A stretch of DNA of 64,000 bases, from NCBI GenBank assembly GCA_017428565.1, contig JAFRQP010000088.1, forward strand, positions 92,651 through 156,650, in the 5' to 3' direction. The notes under the pieces were generated by a model, which saw only the letters and a program-made list of their open reading frames with translations, had not been told where the DNA came from and did not search any database. Position numbers and translations under genes: made by a program. Shown here in pieces: positions 1-9,354 of the stretch. The stretch comes from Oscillospiraceae bacterium. Its GTDB lineage: Bacteria > Bacillota > Clostridia > Oscillospirales > Oscillospiraceae. Position 1 is the stretch's first letter. Every line of letters starts with the position of its first letter.

Positions 1-54
1 CAGCTCATAGCGGTCTTCCAGCACCAGGTTGTTGGGATTGTTATAGGTATCCAT
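1..54 (-). CDS. prkC: Ser/Thr protein kinase PrkC, N-terminal fragment
   Basis: Only the first 18 codons lie in the window; the rest continues beyond base 1. The start ATG (52-54) has an AAAGGGAG-like site upstream, and the residues end in LEDRYEL, which resembles the start of PASTA-type kinases of the PrkC/Stk1 family. The gene begins 19 bases after the PP2C phosphatase gene, its usual partner in Firmicutes, and that context carries most of the call. In the family this is a membrane kinase sensing muropeptides or cell-wall state. The kinase domain itself cannot be seen here. Confidence 0.7.
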   Translation of the reverse strand, partial: MDTYNNPNNLVLEDRYEL

Positions 55-73
55 TGCGTACTCCCTTTCCGGG

Positions 74-820
74 TCACTTGCTGACGGCGACAACGGTCAC
101 GTTGTCCAGCGCGCCGGTTTCCAGCGTCCGCTCCATCAGCTTTCTGCAGAAGGGCTCCGGCTCCCGGGTCTCTTTGGCGATTGTCAGGATCTCCTCATCG
201 GTGAGCATATTGCTCAACCCGTCGGAACAGAGCAGCAGCAGCTCCCCCGTGCCGAGACGGAACTCGAAGTAATCCGCGTCCACCTTCTCCTCGGTCCCCA
301 GTGCGCGGGTGATGATATTCTTCTGGGGATGGACCCGCGCTTCTTCCCGGGTGATGGCGCCGAAGCGCACCAGCTCCTCCACAAGGGAGTGGTCCCGGGT
401 GATCTGGCGGATATGATCTTTCTTGGGCGAGACAAGGTATGCGCGGCTGTCGCCGACATTGATAATATAACCAGATCCGTTGGATTTGATTACACCGCCG
501 ACGATGGTGGTGCCCATGCCGCGAAAATCCTCGCTGAAATGGGAATAGGCGTGGGCGACGCCGTTGGTCTCGCTGCAGGCGGTTTTGAGCAGGCTCCGGT
601 AATTCTGGACCTTGCCGGGGCTTGCGCACAGCTTCTCATAGATCTTGGAGACAAAGGTTTTGTTGGAGAGCGTGCTGGCCAGGCCTCCGGCCTTGGCGCC
701 GCCCATCCCATCGCAGAGCGCGGCGATCAGACAGTCCTTCTCCGGGCAGAGCTCCAGCAGGAAGCAGTCCTGATTGTCAGCGCGCACTTTTCCCTTGTCG
801 CTTAAGCCAAAGCTTTTCAT
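74..820 (-). CDS. stp: PP2C-family Ser/Thr protein phosphatase (Stp/PrpC)
   Basis: The 248-residue product is a single PP2C domain with the expected metal-binding motifs: RADNQD (13-18), DGMGG (37-41), GDSRAYL (123-129), RDHS (142-145), SDG (199-201) and a C-terminal DN (239-240). The family is Mn/Mg-dependent, cytosolic, and removes phosphate from substrates of PrkC-type kinases. The start overlaps the rlmN stop as ATGA and prkC follows directly, the usual phosphatase-kinase pair. Translational coupling to rlmN is likely. No motif is missing. Confidence 0.95.
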   Translation of the reverse strand: MKSFGLSDKGKVRADNQDCFLLELCPEKDCLIAALCDGMGGAKAGGLASTLSNKTFVSKIYEKLCASPGKVQNYRSLLKTACSETNGVAHAYSHFSEDFRGMGTTIVGGVIKSNGSGYIINVGDSRAYLVSPKKDHIRQITRDHSLVEELVRFGAITREEARVHPQKNIITRALGTEEKVDADYFEFRLGTGELLLLCSDGLSNMLTDEEILTIAKETREPEPFCRKLMERTLETGALDNVTVVAVSK

Positions 821-1884
821 GAGTCTTCCCTCGCAGTCTCCTCCGCCGATCCGGCAGAGCTCTTCTGCATTTTCCTTCGCAGTTGCCCGCAGGAAGCATC
901 CACATCGCTGCCAAGGCGCCTGCGCACCGTTACATTTACGCCGGATTCTTCCAGGATCCGGATAAAAGCCTTCATATGCCCGGCCGTTGAGGGCTTGAAC
1001 TGCCGCTCCTCTACATGATTCAGGGGGATCAGGTTCACATGGGCCGCCACGCTTTTCGCTTCCTTTGCCAGAAGCCTTGCGTGCTTTTCCGTGTCGTTCA
1101 CCCCGTCGATCATGGCGTACTCAAAGGAGATGCGCCGCCCCGTCTTGTCGTAATACTTCCGGCAGGCCTCCATCAGCGCCTCCACCCCCCGTCCTCGGTT
1201 GGCCGGCATGATCTTTGAGCGGGTCTCGTCGTCCGGCGCATGGAGGGAAACCGACAAAGTCAGCTGTAGATCCCGTTCCGCCAGATCCTCAAAGCGCTCG
1301 ATAAGCCCACAGGTGGAAAGGGAGATGTGCCGCATGCCGATATTCAGCCCCTTCGGGTGGTTCACCAGCGCCAGGAAACGCATCACATTGTCAAAATTGT
1401 CCAGCGGCTCTCCGATGCCCATGAGCACGATGTTGGAGATCTCCCTGCCGGAATCCAGCTGCGAAAACAGCACTTCGTCCAGGATTTCAGAGGGCTCCAG
1501 GTTCCGCACAAGGCCGCCGATGGTGGAGGCGCAGAAGGCGCATCCCTGGCGGCAGCCTACCTGGGAAGAGACGCAGACGGTGTTGCCGTGCTTGTACTGC
1601 ATGACAACCGTCTCCACCGCGTTCCCGTCCCGCAGCTCCCAGAGATATTTGATGGTCCCGTCCAGCTGCGAGACCTGCTTTTTCAGCACCTTCGGACGAT
1701 AGAGAGCGAATCTTTCCCTCAGCTTCTCTCGCAGAGATCTGGGCAGATTCGTCATCTCATCAAAGTCCCGTACGCCGCGGTGAAGCCAGGAAAAGACCTG
1801 CTCGGCACGGAATTTCGGCTCTCCCAGAGCGACAAGTTCTTCCTCGATCTCCCCGGGCAGCAGGGATAGAATATCCTTTTTCAT
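817..1884 (-). CDS. rlmN: Dual-specificity 23S rRNA/tRNA adenine-C2 methyltransferase RlmN
   Basis: The 355-residue radical SAM enzyme methylates C2 of A2503 in 23S rRNA and A37 in some tRNAs. The [4Fe-4S] cysteines are in the CxxxCxxC motif at 111-118, and the second-half catalytic cysteine is near 332 in an ASCGQLR context typical of RlmN. An N-terminal helical accessory domain (about 1-90) and a GIGEPLDN motif are present. Start and stop overlap rsmB and stp by four bases (ATGA), so the three are probably translated in a coupled way. Confidence 0.95.
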   Translation of the reverse strand: MKKDILSLLPGEIEEELVALGEPKFRAEQVFSWLHRGVRDFDEMTNLPRSLREKLRERFALYRPKVLKKQVSQLDGTIKYLWELRDGNAVETVVMQYKHGNTVCVSSQVGCRQGCAFCASTIGGLVRNLEPSEILDEVLFSQLDSGREISNIVLMGIGEPLDNFDNVMRFLALVNHPKGLNIGMRHISLSTCGLIERFEDLAERDLQLTLSVSLHAPDDETRSKIMPANRGRGVEALMEACRKYYDKTGRRISFEYAMIDGVNDTEKHARLLAKEAKSVAAHVNLIPLNHVEERQFKPSTAGHMKAFIRILEESGVNVTVRRRLGSDVDASCGQLRRKMQKSSAGSAEETAREDS

Positions 1885-3197
1885 GCTTCGATCCTTCTCA
1901 GTCTGGCGGCGAAAAAGCCGTCGGTCCCATCCTGCTGGGGCCAGAACTCATAGCAGCCCTCCGCAGAGCACAAATCTCCGATCCAATAATCCTCGGCGCG
2001 GAAACCCGGATGGCTCCGCAGGAAGCGGGCGATCTGATCCCGGTTCTCCGACTGCAATACCGTGCAGGTAGAATAGAGCAGCACGCCGCCGGGCTTCACA
2101 TAGTGGGAAAGGTTCTCCAAAATCTCCGCCTGGATCTCCGGCAGCCGGGCAAGCTCCGCTTCGGTCTTGCGGCGGATCTCCGGATGTTTGCGGATAACGC
2201 CCAGGCCGGAGCAGGGCACGTCCGCCAGAACCAGATCAAAAGTGTTTTCCCAGGCCTGGTCAAAGCGCCGCGCGTCCGCCGCCTGCGTTTCAAGTCCGCG
2301 GATACCCAAACGCTCCGCCCCCTCGCGAATGAGGCGCAGCTTTTTTTCGTGAATATCACAGGAGGTGAGACTGCACTCGCCCCCTGCGGCGATCCAGGCG
2401 GCAAAGCTCTTGCCTCCTGGCGCGGCGCAGGCATCCAGGATCCGCATCCCCGGCCTGACGCCGGCAGCCTCCACAGCACAGCGGGCCGCACGGTCCTGCA
2501 CGTAGAAAAGCCCTTCCTCATAGCCGGGCAGCTCCGTCACCCGTCCGCCCTCCAGCTCGAGACAGCCGGGCAGCCCCGGAAAACGCCGGAATGAGATCGA
2601 CCCCCGCTCCAGGGCGCGGATATAATCATCCTCGCTCACGCGCATCCGGTTCACTTGGATGCAGAGGGGCGCCGGCTCGTTGCTGCAGCGGAAAAAGGCT
2701 TCCGCCGAGACGTAGCCCTGTTCTTCCGTCAGCCGCTTTGTCAGCCACAGAGCTTGGCTCCAGCGGGTGGACAGATACTCCGCCGTGCCCTCGCCGGGGA
2801 TGGGCGGCAGCGCGTCCTTTTCCTGCGCCAGCCGACGCAGCACCGCGTTCACCAATCCCGCGGCCCGCTCCCGTCCGAAGTCCCGGCAGAGGTCTACGGT
2901 CTCGCTCACCGCGGCGTGGACGGGCACCTTGTCCAGAAAGATCAGCTGATAGGCCCCCAGACGCAGGATATTGCGCACCAGAGGCTCCGGCTTCGTGCTG
3001 AGATGCCGATCCAGATACCAGTCCAGATATTTGTCATTTTGCAGCACGCCGAGACACAGCCGCGAAGCCAGAGCCGCGTCCCGCGCGTCCAGCTCCTGCT
3101 GTCGAATGACGGCGTCCATGGCAGCGGCGGACCAGGCGCCGCTTTTCTCGCAGCGCTCCAGCGCCGTCAGCGCCGCCGCTCTTGCTCCCCGCTTCAT
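1881..3197 (-). CDS. rsmB: 16S rRNA m5C967 methyltransferase RsmB
   Basis: The 438-residue product has an N-terminal NusB-like RNA-binding domain (about 1-130) and a C-terminal Rossmann methyltransferase domain. The SAM loop is LDACAAPGGKS (254-264). The two RsmB/NOL1-type cysteines are in DVPCSG (C329) and STC (C378). I chose the ATG at 3197 because it overlaps the fmt stop as ATGA and gives normal family length; the frame stays open upstream into fmt but codes nothing recognisable there. It belongs to the def-fmt-rsmB-rlmN-stp run. Confidence 0.95.
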   Translation of the reverse strand: MKRGARAAALTALERCEKSGAWSAAAMDAVIRQQELDARDAALASRLCLGVLQNDKYLDWYLDRHLSTKPEPLVRNILRLGAYQLIFLDKVPVHAAVSETVDLCRDFGRERAAGLVNAVLRRLAQEKDALPPIPGEGTAEYLSTRWSQALWLTKRLTEEQGYVSAEAFFRCSNEPAPLCIQVNRMRVSEDDYIRALERGSISFRRFPGLPGCLELEGGRVTELPGYEEGLFYVQDRAARCAVEAAGVRPGMRILDACAAPGGKSFAAWIAAGGECSLTSCDIHEKKLRLIREGAERLGIRGLETQAADARRFDQAWENTFDLVLADVPCSGLGVIRKHPEIRRKTEAELARLPEIQAEILENLSHYVKPGGVLLYSTCTVLQSENRDQIARFLRSHPGFRAEDYWIGDLCSAEGCYEFWPQQDGTDGFFAARLRRIEA

Positions 3198-4117
3198 GTC
3201 TTCAGCTTCAAGGGATGACCGCGCAGATAGTCCGCCGCCGCCATCCGCTTTTTCCCCGGCGCCTGCAGCTCCGTCACGCGCAGGCTTTTTCCTTCCCCGC
3301 AGGCGATCTCGATGCCGCGCCCGTCTGCCGCTAGAATGGTGCCGGGCGCTCTTCCTGTGCGGGTGTCGGTATATTCCGCGGCGAAGACCTTGCAGGTCCT
3401 GCCGTCCAGCTCCATGGTGGCCACCGGCCAGGGCTGCAGGCCGCAGATCTGTTTGACGATGGCCCTGGGGCTTTTGTTCCAGTCGATGGGACAAAGCGAT
3501 TTGTCCAGCATCTTCACATAGCTGGCCTTGCTGTGGTCCTGGGGGGTCCGCGGCGCGGTCCCGGCCTCGATATCCCGCAGAGTCTTCGCCAGAAGCGCTG
3601 CGCCCATGTCCTTCAGCCGATCAAAGAGCTCTCCGGAGGTCTCAAATTCCCCGACAGGCGTCTCTTCCGTATAGATCAGGTCTCCTGTGTCCATGTCGTG
3701 GGCCAGATACATGGTGCTGACGCCGGTGATCTCGTCGCCGTTCAAAACGGCCCACTGGATGGGCGCGGCGCCCCGGTATTTGGGGAGCAGCGAGCCGTGT
3801 ACGTTCACAGCTCCGTATTGCGGCAGCTCCAGCAGCTCGTCCGGGAGGATGCGTCCGTAGGCGACCACGGCAAGGATATCGGGCCGCAGCTCCCGCAGAA
3901 TGGCGAGAGCTGTCCCGTCCCGCATCTTCTCCGGCTGAAAGACAGGCAGACCGTGGGCAAGGGCCAGCTCCTTCACCGGAGAGAAGGCCAGCTCCATGCC
4001 GCGGCCCTTGGGCTTGTCCGGCTGGGTGAAAACGCCGACCACGTCAAAGCCTTCGTCCAGAAGCTTTTGCAGAGAGGCCGCCGCGAAATCCGGCGTTCCC
4101 ATAAAGACGATGCGCAT
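3194..4117 (-). CDS. fmt: Methionyl-tRNA formyltransferase
   Basis: This 307-residue cytosolic enzyme formylates initiator Met-tRNA with 10-formyl-THF. The N-terminal hydrolase fold starts RIVFMGTPDFA; the catalytic Asn-His-Asp region is visible as NVHGSLLPKYRGA, with HDMDTGD downstream. A C-terminal OB-like domain (about 205-305) binds tRNA. The gene starts one base after the def stop, giving the classic def-fmt pair that adds and later removes the formyl group. Confidence 0.96.
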   Translation of the reverse strand: MRIVFMGTPDFAAASLQKLLDEGFDVVGVFTQPDKPKGRGMELAFSPVKELALAHGLPVFQPEKMRDGTALAILRELRPDILAVVAYGRILPDELLELPQYGAVNVHGSLLPKYRGAAPIQWAVLNGDEITGVSTMYLAHDMDTGDLIYTEETPVGEFETSGELFDRLKDMGAALLAKTLRDIEAGTAPRTPQDHSKASYVKMLDKSLCPIDWNKSPRAIVKQICGLQPWPVATMELDGRTCKVFAAEYTDTRTGRAPGTILAADGRGIEIACGEGKSLRVTELQAPGKKRMAAADYLRGHPLKLKT

Positions 4118-4118
4118 C

Positions 4119-4628
4119 TCAGTCCTCTTCTTTCGTGCTGATGTGCTCCAGCTCCTCGTCCGTCAGCATCCGCTCGCACTTGGCGGTGAAAACGATGCCC
4201 TCCAGGTGGTCCAGCTCATGGCAGAAGCAGCGGGCGGTAAGTCCGGTGCCCTCCACCTCGAACCAATTGCCGTTCCGGTCCTGGGCGCGGACCTTCACGT
4301 TCATGGGACGCTTGACCAGACCGTACTCTCCCGGCACGCTCAGACAGCCCTCGGGGCCGTCCTGCTCGCCGGAGGTCTCGATGATCTCGGGGTTGATGAG
4401 CTCGATGAGCTGCTCCGGCTCGCCTTCCGGTACATTGGTCTCCAGCACCAGGACAGCCCGGCGCAGCACGCCGACCTGGGGCGCGGCAAGGCCAACGCCG
4501 TTGGCTTTTTCCAGCGTCTCCGCCATGTCGTCCAGCAGCTGGTGCAGGCGTGCATCAAATTTCGTCACCGGGCGGCATTTTTTGTAGAGCCCCGGCTGTT
4601 CCTTGGTCAGAATATTGCGAAGTGCCAT
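4119..4628 (-). CDS. def: Peptide deformylase
   Basis: The 169-residue metalloenzyme removes the N-formyl group from new proteins. All three family motifs are present: GVGLAAPQ (44-51), EGCLS (93-97, metal ligand C95) and HELDH (137-141, two histidine ligands and the catalytic Glu). A GGAG site precedes the ATG at 4628. It is followed by fmt with a one-base gap and preceded by priA, the usual Firmicutes order. Confidence 0.96.
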   Translation of the reverse strand: MALRNILTKEQPGLYKKCRPVTKFDARLHQLLDDMAETLEKANGVGLAAPQVGVLRRAVLVLETNVPEGEPEQLIELINPEIIETSGEQDGPEGCLSVPGEYGLVKRPMNVKVRAQDRNGNWFEVEGTGLTARCFCHELDHLEGIVFTAKCERMLTDEELEHISTKEED

Positions 4629-4663
4629 TTTCTAGCTCCGATCTGCCCGAAGGCAATGAAAAT

Positions 4664-6922
4664 TCAGGTATTGGGCGGGTCGTTCTCCGCAAAGACGGAG
4701 ACGCCCCGAAAACGCTTGTCCGTGCAGCAGGCGATGACTGCCTGGGAAATCAAGGCGCGGATGGCTGCGTCTGCATGACAGCGGATGTGGATGCGATAGC
4801 GATAGCGGTTATTGACCCGCGCCACGCTCAGCGGCGCAGGGCCGAGATAGTCAGCTCCCCCGCCGATGGCGCGCTCCAGCTCGTGGCGCACAAAGTGCCC
4901 CGCCTGGAGGACCTGCTGCTCCTCCGTGCCCGAAAGGGTCACAGCCAGAAGATCAGCAAAGGGCGGTGCGTTCTGCAGCTTTCGCAGCAGCAGCTCAGAC
5001 TGATAAAAGGCGTCGTAATCCTGCCTGGCGGCCTGCTGAATGGTCTCATTTCCGGGGGTCAGGGTCTGGATCACGGCGCGGCCGGGCTTATTGCCCCGTC
5101 CGCTGCGGCCCACCACCTGGGTGATCATGGAGAAGCTCCGCTCCCCCGCCCGATAGTCCCCCGCATAGAGGCTCTGGTCAGCGGACAGCACGCCCACCAG
5201 GGTCACATTCTCGAAATTCAGTCCCTTCGTGACCATCTGCGTACCGACCAGGAACGGGATATTCTCCCGCCGGAAACGCTCGAACAGCTCCTCGTGGGAG
5301 CCCACAGGGGCAACGGAATCCGTGTCCATCCGCAGCACCTCTCTGCCGGGGAAGAGCTTTTCCAGCTCCTCCACCACCAGCTGGGTGCCGGCGCCGACAT
5401 ACTTGAGGCGGCCGCCGCAGGAGGGGCAGCTCTCGTCCACCCGGCGGGAGTAGCCGCAGTAGTGGCAGATAAGCCGCCGGTTCACGCTGTGATAGGTCAG
5501 CGAGACGCTGCAGCGCGGGCACTGATAGGTAAAACCGCAATCGCCGCAGCTGATGAGCTTGTGGGCGCCGCGCCGGTTCAGAAACAGGATGCTCTGCTCC
5601 CCGGCGTCCAGGTTCTTCTGCAGCTCTTCCGCCAGAAAGGAACTGATGCAGCCGCCGTTTCCGGAACGGAGCTCGTTTTTCATATCCACAACGCGCACCT
5701 GGGGCAGCTCTTGGGCGTTATAGCGGTTTTCAAGACGGAAATAGGCGTAGCGGCCCGTCTCCGCCAGATAGCGGCTCGTTAGCTCAGGAGTGGCGGAGGC
5801 CAGCAGCAGAAGGCAGCCCGCCTTGACGCAGCGATACTTTGCCACGTCCCGGGCGTGGTAGCGAGGAGAATTCTCGGAACGATAGGTCTCCTCCTGTTCC
5901 TCATCGATGATGAGGATGCCCAGATCCCGCACCGGGGCAAACACTGCGCTGCGGGTGCCGATCACCAGGTGAGCCTTGCCGGATTTGACCCGCTTCCATT
6001 CGTCATAGCGCTCCCCCATAGAGAGGCTGGAGTGCAGCACTGCCACCTCGTCTCCGAAATGACTGGAAAAGGTGTGCAGCATCTGGGGCGTGAGGGCGAT
6101 CTCCGGCACCAGCAGGATGGCGCTTTTGCCGAGAGAGAGCTGCTGCCGGATCAGATGGATGTAGATGCTGGTCTTACCGCTGCCGGTGACGCCCTGCAAA
6201 AGCGCAGCGCCGGCCTTGCCCTGGCTTGCCAGAGCGGAAAGGCCGGAAAAGGCAGCGCTCTGTTCCTCGTTCAGCGTGGGCAGCTCCGTCAGCTCCTCCG
6301 GCGGCAGCTGGGGCCGGCGAAAGACCTCCCGCTCATAAAGCTCCACCAGCTCCCGGGCGACCAGCGTCTTGAGGGACTGCCGCCCGGCTCCGCAGTGCAG
6401 AAGCAGATCCTTTACGGGAAGCGCCTCAAAGCTGCAGAGCATGTCCAGGAGATTTGCCTGCTGCGCCGCCCGGTGACGGATGGAATCGGCGATGTCCGCC
6501 GCCTCGTCCGCCGCAACGGAAAGACGCGCCATCTCTACGGTCTTGTCCTGGATCCGCCGTTTTCCGTCGGTCTGGAACCAGAGACCCGCCGGGAGAATGG
6601 CTTTTACAGCATCATAAACCGTGCAGAAAAAGCGCTCCCGCATGAAGAGAGCCAGGTGGATCTGCTCCTCGCTCAGCACAGGCTCCTGATCCAGCAGGGC
6701 CAGGACAGGCTTCAGCGACTCGTACTTGCTTCCCTCCCCCACGGCCAGGACAACGCCCTCGCACTTGCGATTGCCGCGGGAAAAAGGGACATAGACACGC
6801 ATCCCGGGACGCAGCTTCTCCTGCAGTTCCTCAGGGATCAGATAATCATAGGGGCGGTCGATCCAGTAGGTTGCCGCGGAAACCGCGATCTTCGCTATTT
6901 GCACCGGCAATCGGATCACCAC
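4664..6922 (-). CDS. priA: Primosomal replication restart helicase PriA
   Basis: The 752-residue superfamily 2 helicase reloads the replisome at stalled forks. It has an N-terminal DNA-binding region, Walker A GVTGSGKT (244-251), a Walker B variant DEEQ (340-343, where many PriA proteins have DEEH), and a zinc-binding insert with CxxC pairs at roughly 455-500. The start is uncertain: GTG at 6922 sits almost on top of an AAGGGG site, so a TTG or GTG four to six codons downstream is also possible. It is co-directional with rpoZ (21-base gap) and def. Confidence 0.94.
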   Translation of the reverse strand: MVIRLPVQIAKIAVSAATYWIDRPYDYLIPEELQEKLRPGMRVYVPFSRGNRKCEGVVLAVGEGSKYESLKPVLALLDQEPVLSEEQIHLALFMRERFFCTVYDAVKAILPAGLWFQTDGKRRIQDKTVEMARLSVAADEAADIADSIRHRAAQQANLLDMLCSFEALPVKDLLLHCGAGRQSLKTLVARELVELYEREVFRRPQLPPEELTELPTLNEEQSAAFSGLSALASQGKAGAALLQGVTGSGKTSIYIHLIRQQLSLGKSAILLVPEIALTPQMLHTFSSHFGDEVAVLHSSLSMGERYDEWKRVKSGKAHLVIGTRSAVFAPVRDLGILIIDEEQEETYRSENSPRYHARDVAKYRCVKAGCLLLLASATPELTSRYLAETGRYAYFRLENRYNAQELPQVRVVDMKNELRSGNGGCISSFLAEELQKNLDAGEQSILFLNRRGAHKLISCGDCGFTYQCPRCSVSLTYHSVNRRLICHYCGYSRRVDESCPSCGGRLKYVGAGTQLVVEELEKLFPGREVLRMDTDSVAPVGSHEELFERFRRENIPFLVGTQMVTKGLNFENVTLVGVLSADQSLYAGDYRAGERSFSMITQVVGRSGRGNKPGRAVIQTLTPGNETIQQAARQDYDAFYQSELLLRKLQNAPPFADLLAVTLSGTEEQQVLQAGHFVRHELERAIGGGADYLGPAPLSVARVNNRYRYRIHIRCHADAAIRALISQAVIACCTDKRFRGVSVFAENDPPNT

Positions 6923-6943
6923 CCCTTCTGATTGTTTTCTCTG

Positions 6944-7147
6944 TTATTCCTTGCTCTCCTGCGCGATGGAGAGCTTTCCGGTATACACCTCGTCGATGGC
7001 GGAGGAGACGGGCTTGCGCTCCAGAGGGATCTGTTCCTCCTCGGCCTTGGCGGAGATGACTCTGGCGCGGCGGGCGACCAGATTCACCAGCTGATAACGA
7101 CTGCCGATCTTGTCAACCAGTTCGGCAACAGGGGGATAGAGCATCAT
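6944..7147 (-). CDS. rpoZ: DNA-directed RNA polymerase omega subunit
   Basis: This small subunit (67 residues from the chosen start) helps fold and assemble the beta-prime subunit. The sequence begins MMLYPPVAELV and contains the omega core SRYQLVNLVARRAR. Two consecutive ATG codons lie at 7147 and 7144, with GAGG nine bases upstream; a longer reading from a TTG at 7162 would put the start before that site and is less likely. The position between gmk and priA is typical of Firmicutes. Confidence 0.9.
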   Translation of the reverse strand: MMLYPPVAELVDKIGSRYQLVNLVARRARVISAKAEEEQIPLERKPVSSAIDEVYTGKLSIAQESKE

Positions 7148-7189
7148 AGTTTTATACCTCAATTCTGCCGCGTCAGCGGCGAAGTTTTT

Positions 7190-7789
7190 TCAGACGGTTT
7201 CCAGAAAATCTTTGCGCTGGGCGTAACGGCAGCGCTCTGCCAGCAGGATCGCCGCAAATTCCTCCGCAGCCTCCTCCAGCCGGTCGTTGATAATGATATA
7301 GTCGTAGCGAGAGGCTTCCTTCAACTCCTCCCGCGCACGGGTGAGTCTTGCCTCGATGGTCTCCATGCTGTCGGTGCCCCGCAGGATCAGCCGGCGGCGC
7401 AGTTCCTCCATGGAGGGGGGCAGGATGAAGATCAGCACGGCCTCTGGCATCTTCTCCTTCACCTGGCGGGCGCCCTGCACCTCAATGTCCAGGATCACGT
7501 TGAAGCCGGCGTCCATCTGCCTCTGGACAAAAGCCCGGGGCGTGCCGTAGGAGTGGGCCACATACTCCGCATGCTCCAGCAGCTCGTCCCGCTCCACCAT
7601 TTCGGCAAAGCGCTCCGGCGTGATGAAGAAATAGTCTTTGCCGTCCACCTCGCCCGGACGGGGCGCTCTGGTGGTCACGGAAGTGGAGAAGCACATGTCC
7701 TCTCTGCCCTTGATGGCCGCATTGACAACCGTGCTTTTTCCGGCGCCGGATGGCCCGGAAATCACGATCAGCTTGCCTTTTTCCTTCAT
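7190..7789 (-). CDS. gmk: Guanylate kinase
   Basis: The 199-residue product converts GMP and ATP to GDP and ADP. A P-loop GPSGAGKST (12-20) opens the protein, followed by [15 protein letters not shown], the GMP-binding region. I chose ATG 7789 because it overlaps the remA stop by four bases and gives the standard length; the open frame continues upstream through remA without homology. The remA-gmk-rpoZ order is widely conserved in Firmicutes. Confidence 0.96.
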   Translation of the reverse strand: MKEKGKLIVISGPSGAGKSTVVNAAIKGREDMCFSTSVTTRAPRPGEVDGKDYFFITPERFAEMVERDELLEHAEYVAHSYGTPRAFVQRQMDAGFNVILDIEVQGARQVKEKMPEAVLIFILPPSMEELRRRLILRGTDSMETIEARLTRAREELKEASRYDYIIINDRLEEAAEEFAAILLAERCRYAQRKDFLETV

Positions 7790-8046
7790 GTTCCCTTTTC
7801 CTCTCCTTCTGTCTGGTCCGCGAAGCGCGCGGCCAAAATCTCCGGCGTCTGCGCCGAAAGTATCAGATAGCCGTTGTCCATCACCAAGACCGAGCGGGTG
7901 CTGCGGCCGAAGGAGGCGTCGATAAGCGCTCCGCGTTCCCGCACCTCCTGGATCATACGCTTGATGGGAGCGGACTCGGGACTCACGATGGAGAGCACCC
8001 GCTCCGCCGCAACCAGGTTGCCAAATCCGATTCCGATCAGTTTCAC
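7786..8046 (-). CDS. remA: RemA/DUF370-family regulatory protein
   Basis: The 86-residue protein matches the RemA family (extracellular matrix regulatory protein), starting [18 protein letters not shown] and holding the conserved [11 protein letters not shown] segment. In Bacillus subtilis RemA is a DNA-binding oligomer that activates matrix and osmoprotection genes. In Clostridia the gene sits beside gmk, as here, but its target genes are unknown. The last residues are charged and variable. It overlaps gmk as ATGA. Confidence 0.9.
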   Translation of the reverse strand: MKLIGIGFGNLVAAERVLSIVSPESAPIKRMIQEVRERGALIDASFGRSTRSVLVMDNGYLILSAQTPEILAARFADQTEGEEKGT

Positions 8047-8055
8047 AGGCAGCTC

Positions 8056-8934
8056 CTATTCGATGTTCTGGATCTGCTCCCGGATCTTTTCGATCTCGGA
8101 TTTGAGATCCACCACCACATGGGCGATCTGGGAGTTCTGGCACTTGGAGCCGATGGTGTTGGCTTCCCGGTTGAATTCCTGAATCAGAAAATCGATTTTC
8201 CGCCCGGTGGGGGAATTGCCGTTGATCATGCTGCGAAGCTGGGACATGTGGCTGCGCAGACGCACAGTCTCCTCGTCCACGGCGATGTGGTCGGCAAAGA
8301 TGGCGGCCTCTGCCAGGATCCGGTTCTCGTCGATGCCGGTTGAACCAAGCACCTCCGCCATTTTCTGCTCCAGCCGGCGGCGGTATTCCGCAACGGTCTC
8401 CGGCGCTTTGGCCTCCACCGTCTCCACCAGGGAGCGAATGGTCTCCAGCCGGGTCAGAACGTCATCCCGCAGCTTTTCGCCCTCCCGCAGGCGCATGGCG
8501 TCAAAATCCTGCAGGGCGCGCTCTACGATCTCGCCCATGCCGGCGCTGATGGCCTCGGCGTCCAGCTCCCGCTTTTCCACCGTCAGCACGTCGGGAAAGC
8601 GGCTGAGACTCTGCGCCGTCAGGTCATTCGGAAGGCCGTACTCCTCCGCGATATGGCCGATGGCGTCCAGATACCCCTTCAGCAGGCTCTCGTTGACCTT
8701 CACGGCCATGTCCCCGGCCTGGGAGGAATCCACACTGACAAACACGTCCACCTTGCCCCGGGAGATGTGGGACTGCACCCGGGACTTGATCATCTCTTCC
8801 GCAAAGAGGAAGCTGCGGGGCAGACGCACCGATGCGTCCAGATAACGGTTGTTGACGCTTTTCAGCTCCACGCTGATCTCCAGCCCGTCCACAAGGCCCT
8901 TGGCGCTGCCGTAGCCGGTCATACTCTTGATCAT
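8056..8934 (-). CDS. yicC: YicC-family endoribonuclease-like protein
   Basis: The 292-residue protein begins MIKSMTGYGSA, the family signature, with the YicC N-terminal domain (about 1-155) and a DUF1732 C-terminal domain (about 205-292) ending in a helical EIEKIREQIQNIE stretch. YicC of E. coli is an RNase implicated in small-RNA turnover. The gene lies 18 bases after the RseC-like gene and 9 before remA, so no separate promoter fits. ATG 8922 is an alternative start. Confidence 0.92.
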   Translation of the reverse strand: MIKSMTGYGSAKGLVDGLEISVELKSVNNRYLDASVRLPRSFLFAEEMIKSRVQSHISRGKVDVFVSVDSSQAGDMAVKVNESLLKGYLDAIGHIAEEYGLPNDLTAQSLSRFPDVLTVEKRELDAEAISAGMGEIVERALQDFDAMRLREGEKLRDDVLTRLETIRSLVETVEAKAPETVAEYRRRLEQKMAEVLGSTGIDENRILAEAAIFADHIAVDEETVRLRSHMSQLRSMINGNSPTGRKIDFLIQEFNREANTIGSKCQNSQIAHVVVDLKSEIEKIREQIQNIE

Positions 8935-8952
8935 ATCCTGTTTCTGTCCTTC

Positions 8953-9354
8953 CTACGCGATGATATCATAAGTGATGGGGTTTTTCCCGTTTTTTCTGCG
9001 CTGGCTCAGCACCAGAACCAGGCCGCTGAGGGCGAGGGCCGCAAAGCTCATCAGGATGCGGATCCCCTCCCCCGCTCCGAGCAGCGCGCCCAGCGCATAG
9101 CCCAGCAGGAAGAAGAGCAGCGGCATCCCGTAGGCCAGCAGGGCCGCGGCGTAGATTTTGGAGCTCTTGCTCTCGATCACGACTTTCTGCCCAGGTTGGG
9201 CTTGAATAGTATTTCGAGCTTGGATGTGCATCTCTTTTTGAAACTTGCAGCTCTCACAGCTGCCGCAGTTGCCGCCGCAGGCGGTACCGCGGGTCACGGC
9301 CACCTCCGCCATATCGTCCGGCAGCAGATGGAGCACAATGGCGTCCTGAGTCAT
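8953..9354 (-). CDS. RseC/MucC-family membrane protein
   Basis: The 133-residue protein has an N-terminal cytosolic part with clustered cysteines (CGGNCGSCESC, about 26-36), then two membrane segments (about 68-88 and 95-115) and a basic tail. That is the layout of the SoxR-reducing system/RseC family, linked in other bacteria to envelope stress or Rnf-like electron transfer. Its start overlaps the cdaR stop as ATGA. Its role in a cyclic-di-AMP operon is unknown; a redox or metal role for the cysteines is inference. Confidence 0.8.
   Translation of the reverse strand: MTQDAIVLHLLPDDMAEVAVTRGTACGGNCGSCESCKFQKEMHIQARNTIQAQPGQKVVIESKSSKIYAAALLAYGMPLLFFLLGYALGALLGAGEGIRILMSFAALALSGLVLVLSQRRKNGKNPITYDIIA

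Noticed and set aside
3198..3494. Extension of rsmB upstream of 3197
   Set aside because: It would overlap most of the fmt C-terminus and has no similarity; the ATGA-coupled ATG 3197 gives family length.
5893..5904. PriA Walker B variant DEEQ as an inactivating change
   Set aside because: The acidic residues that bind metal are kept, the rest of the helicase is intact, and I recall the same variant in related Clostridia.
4550..6931. Long plus-strand open frames opposite priA
   Set aside because: They mirror the codon positions of priA on the other strand, lack ribosome binding sites and show no domain pattern; typical high-GC shadows.
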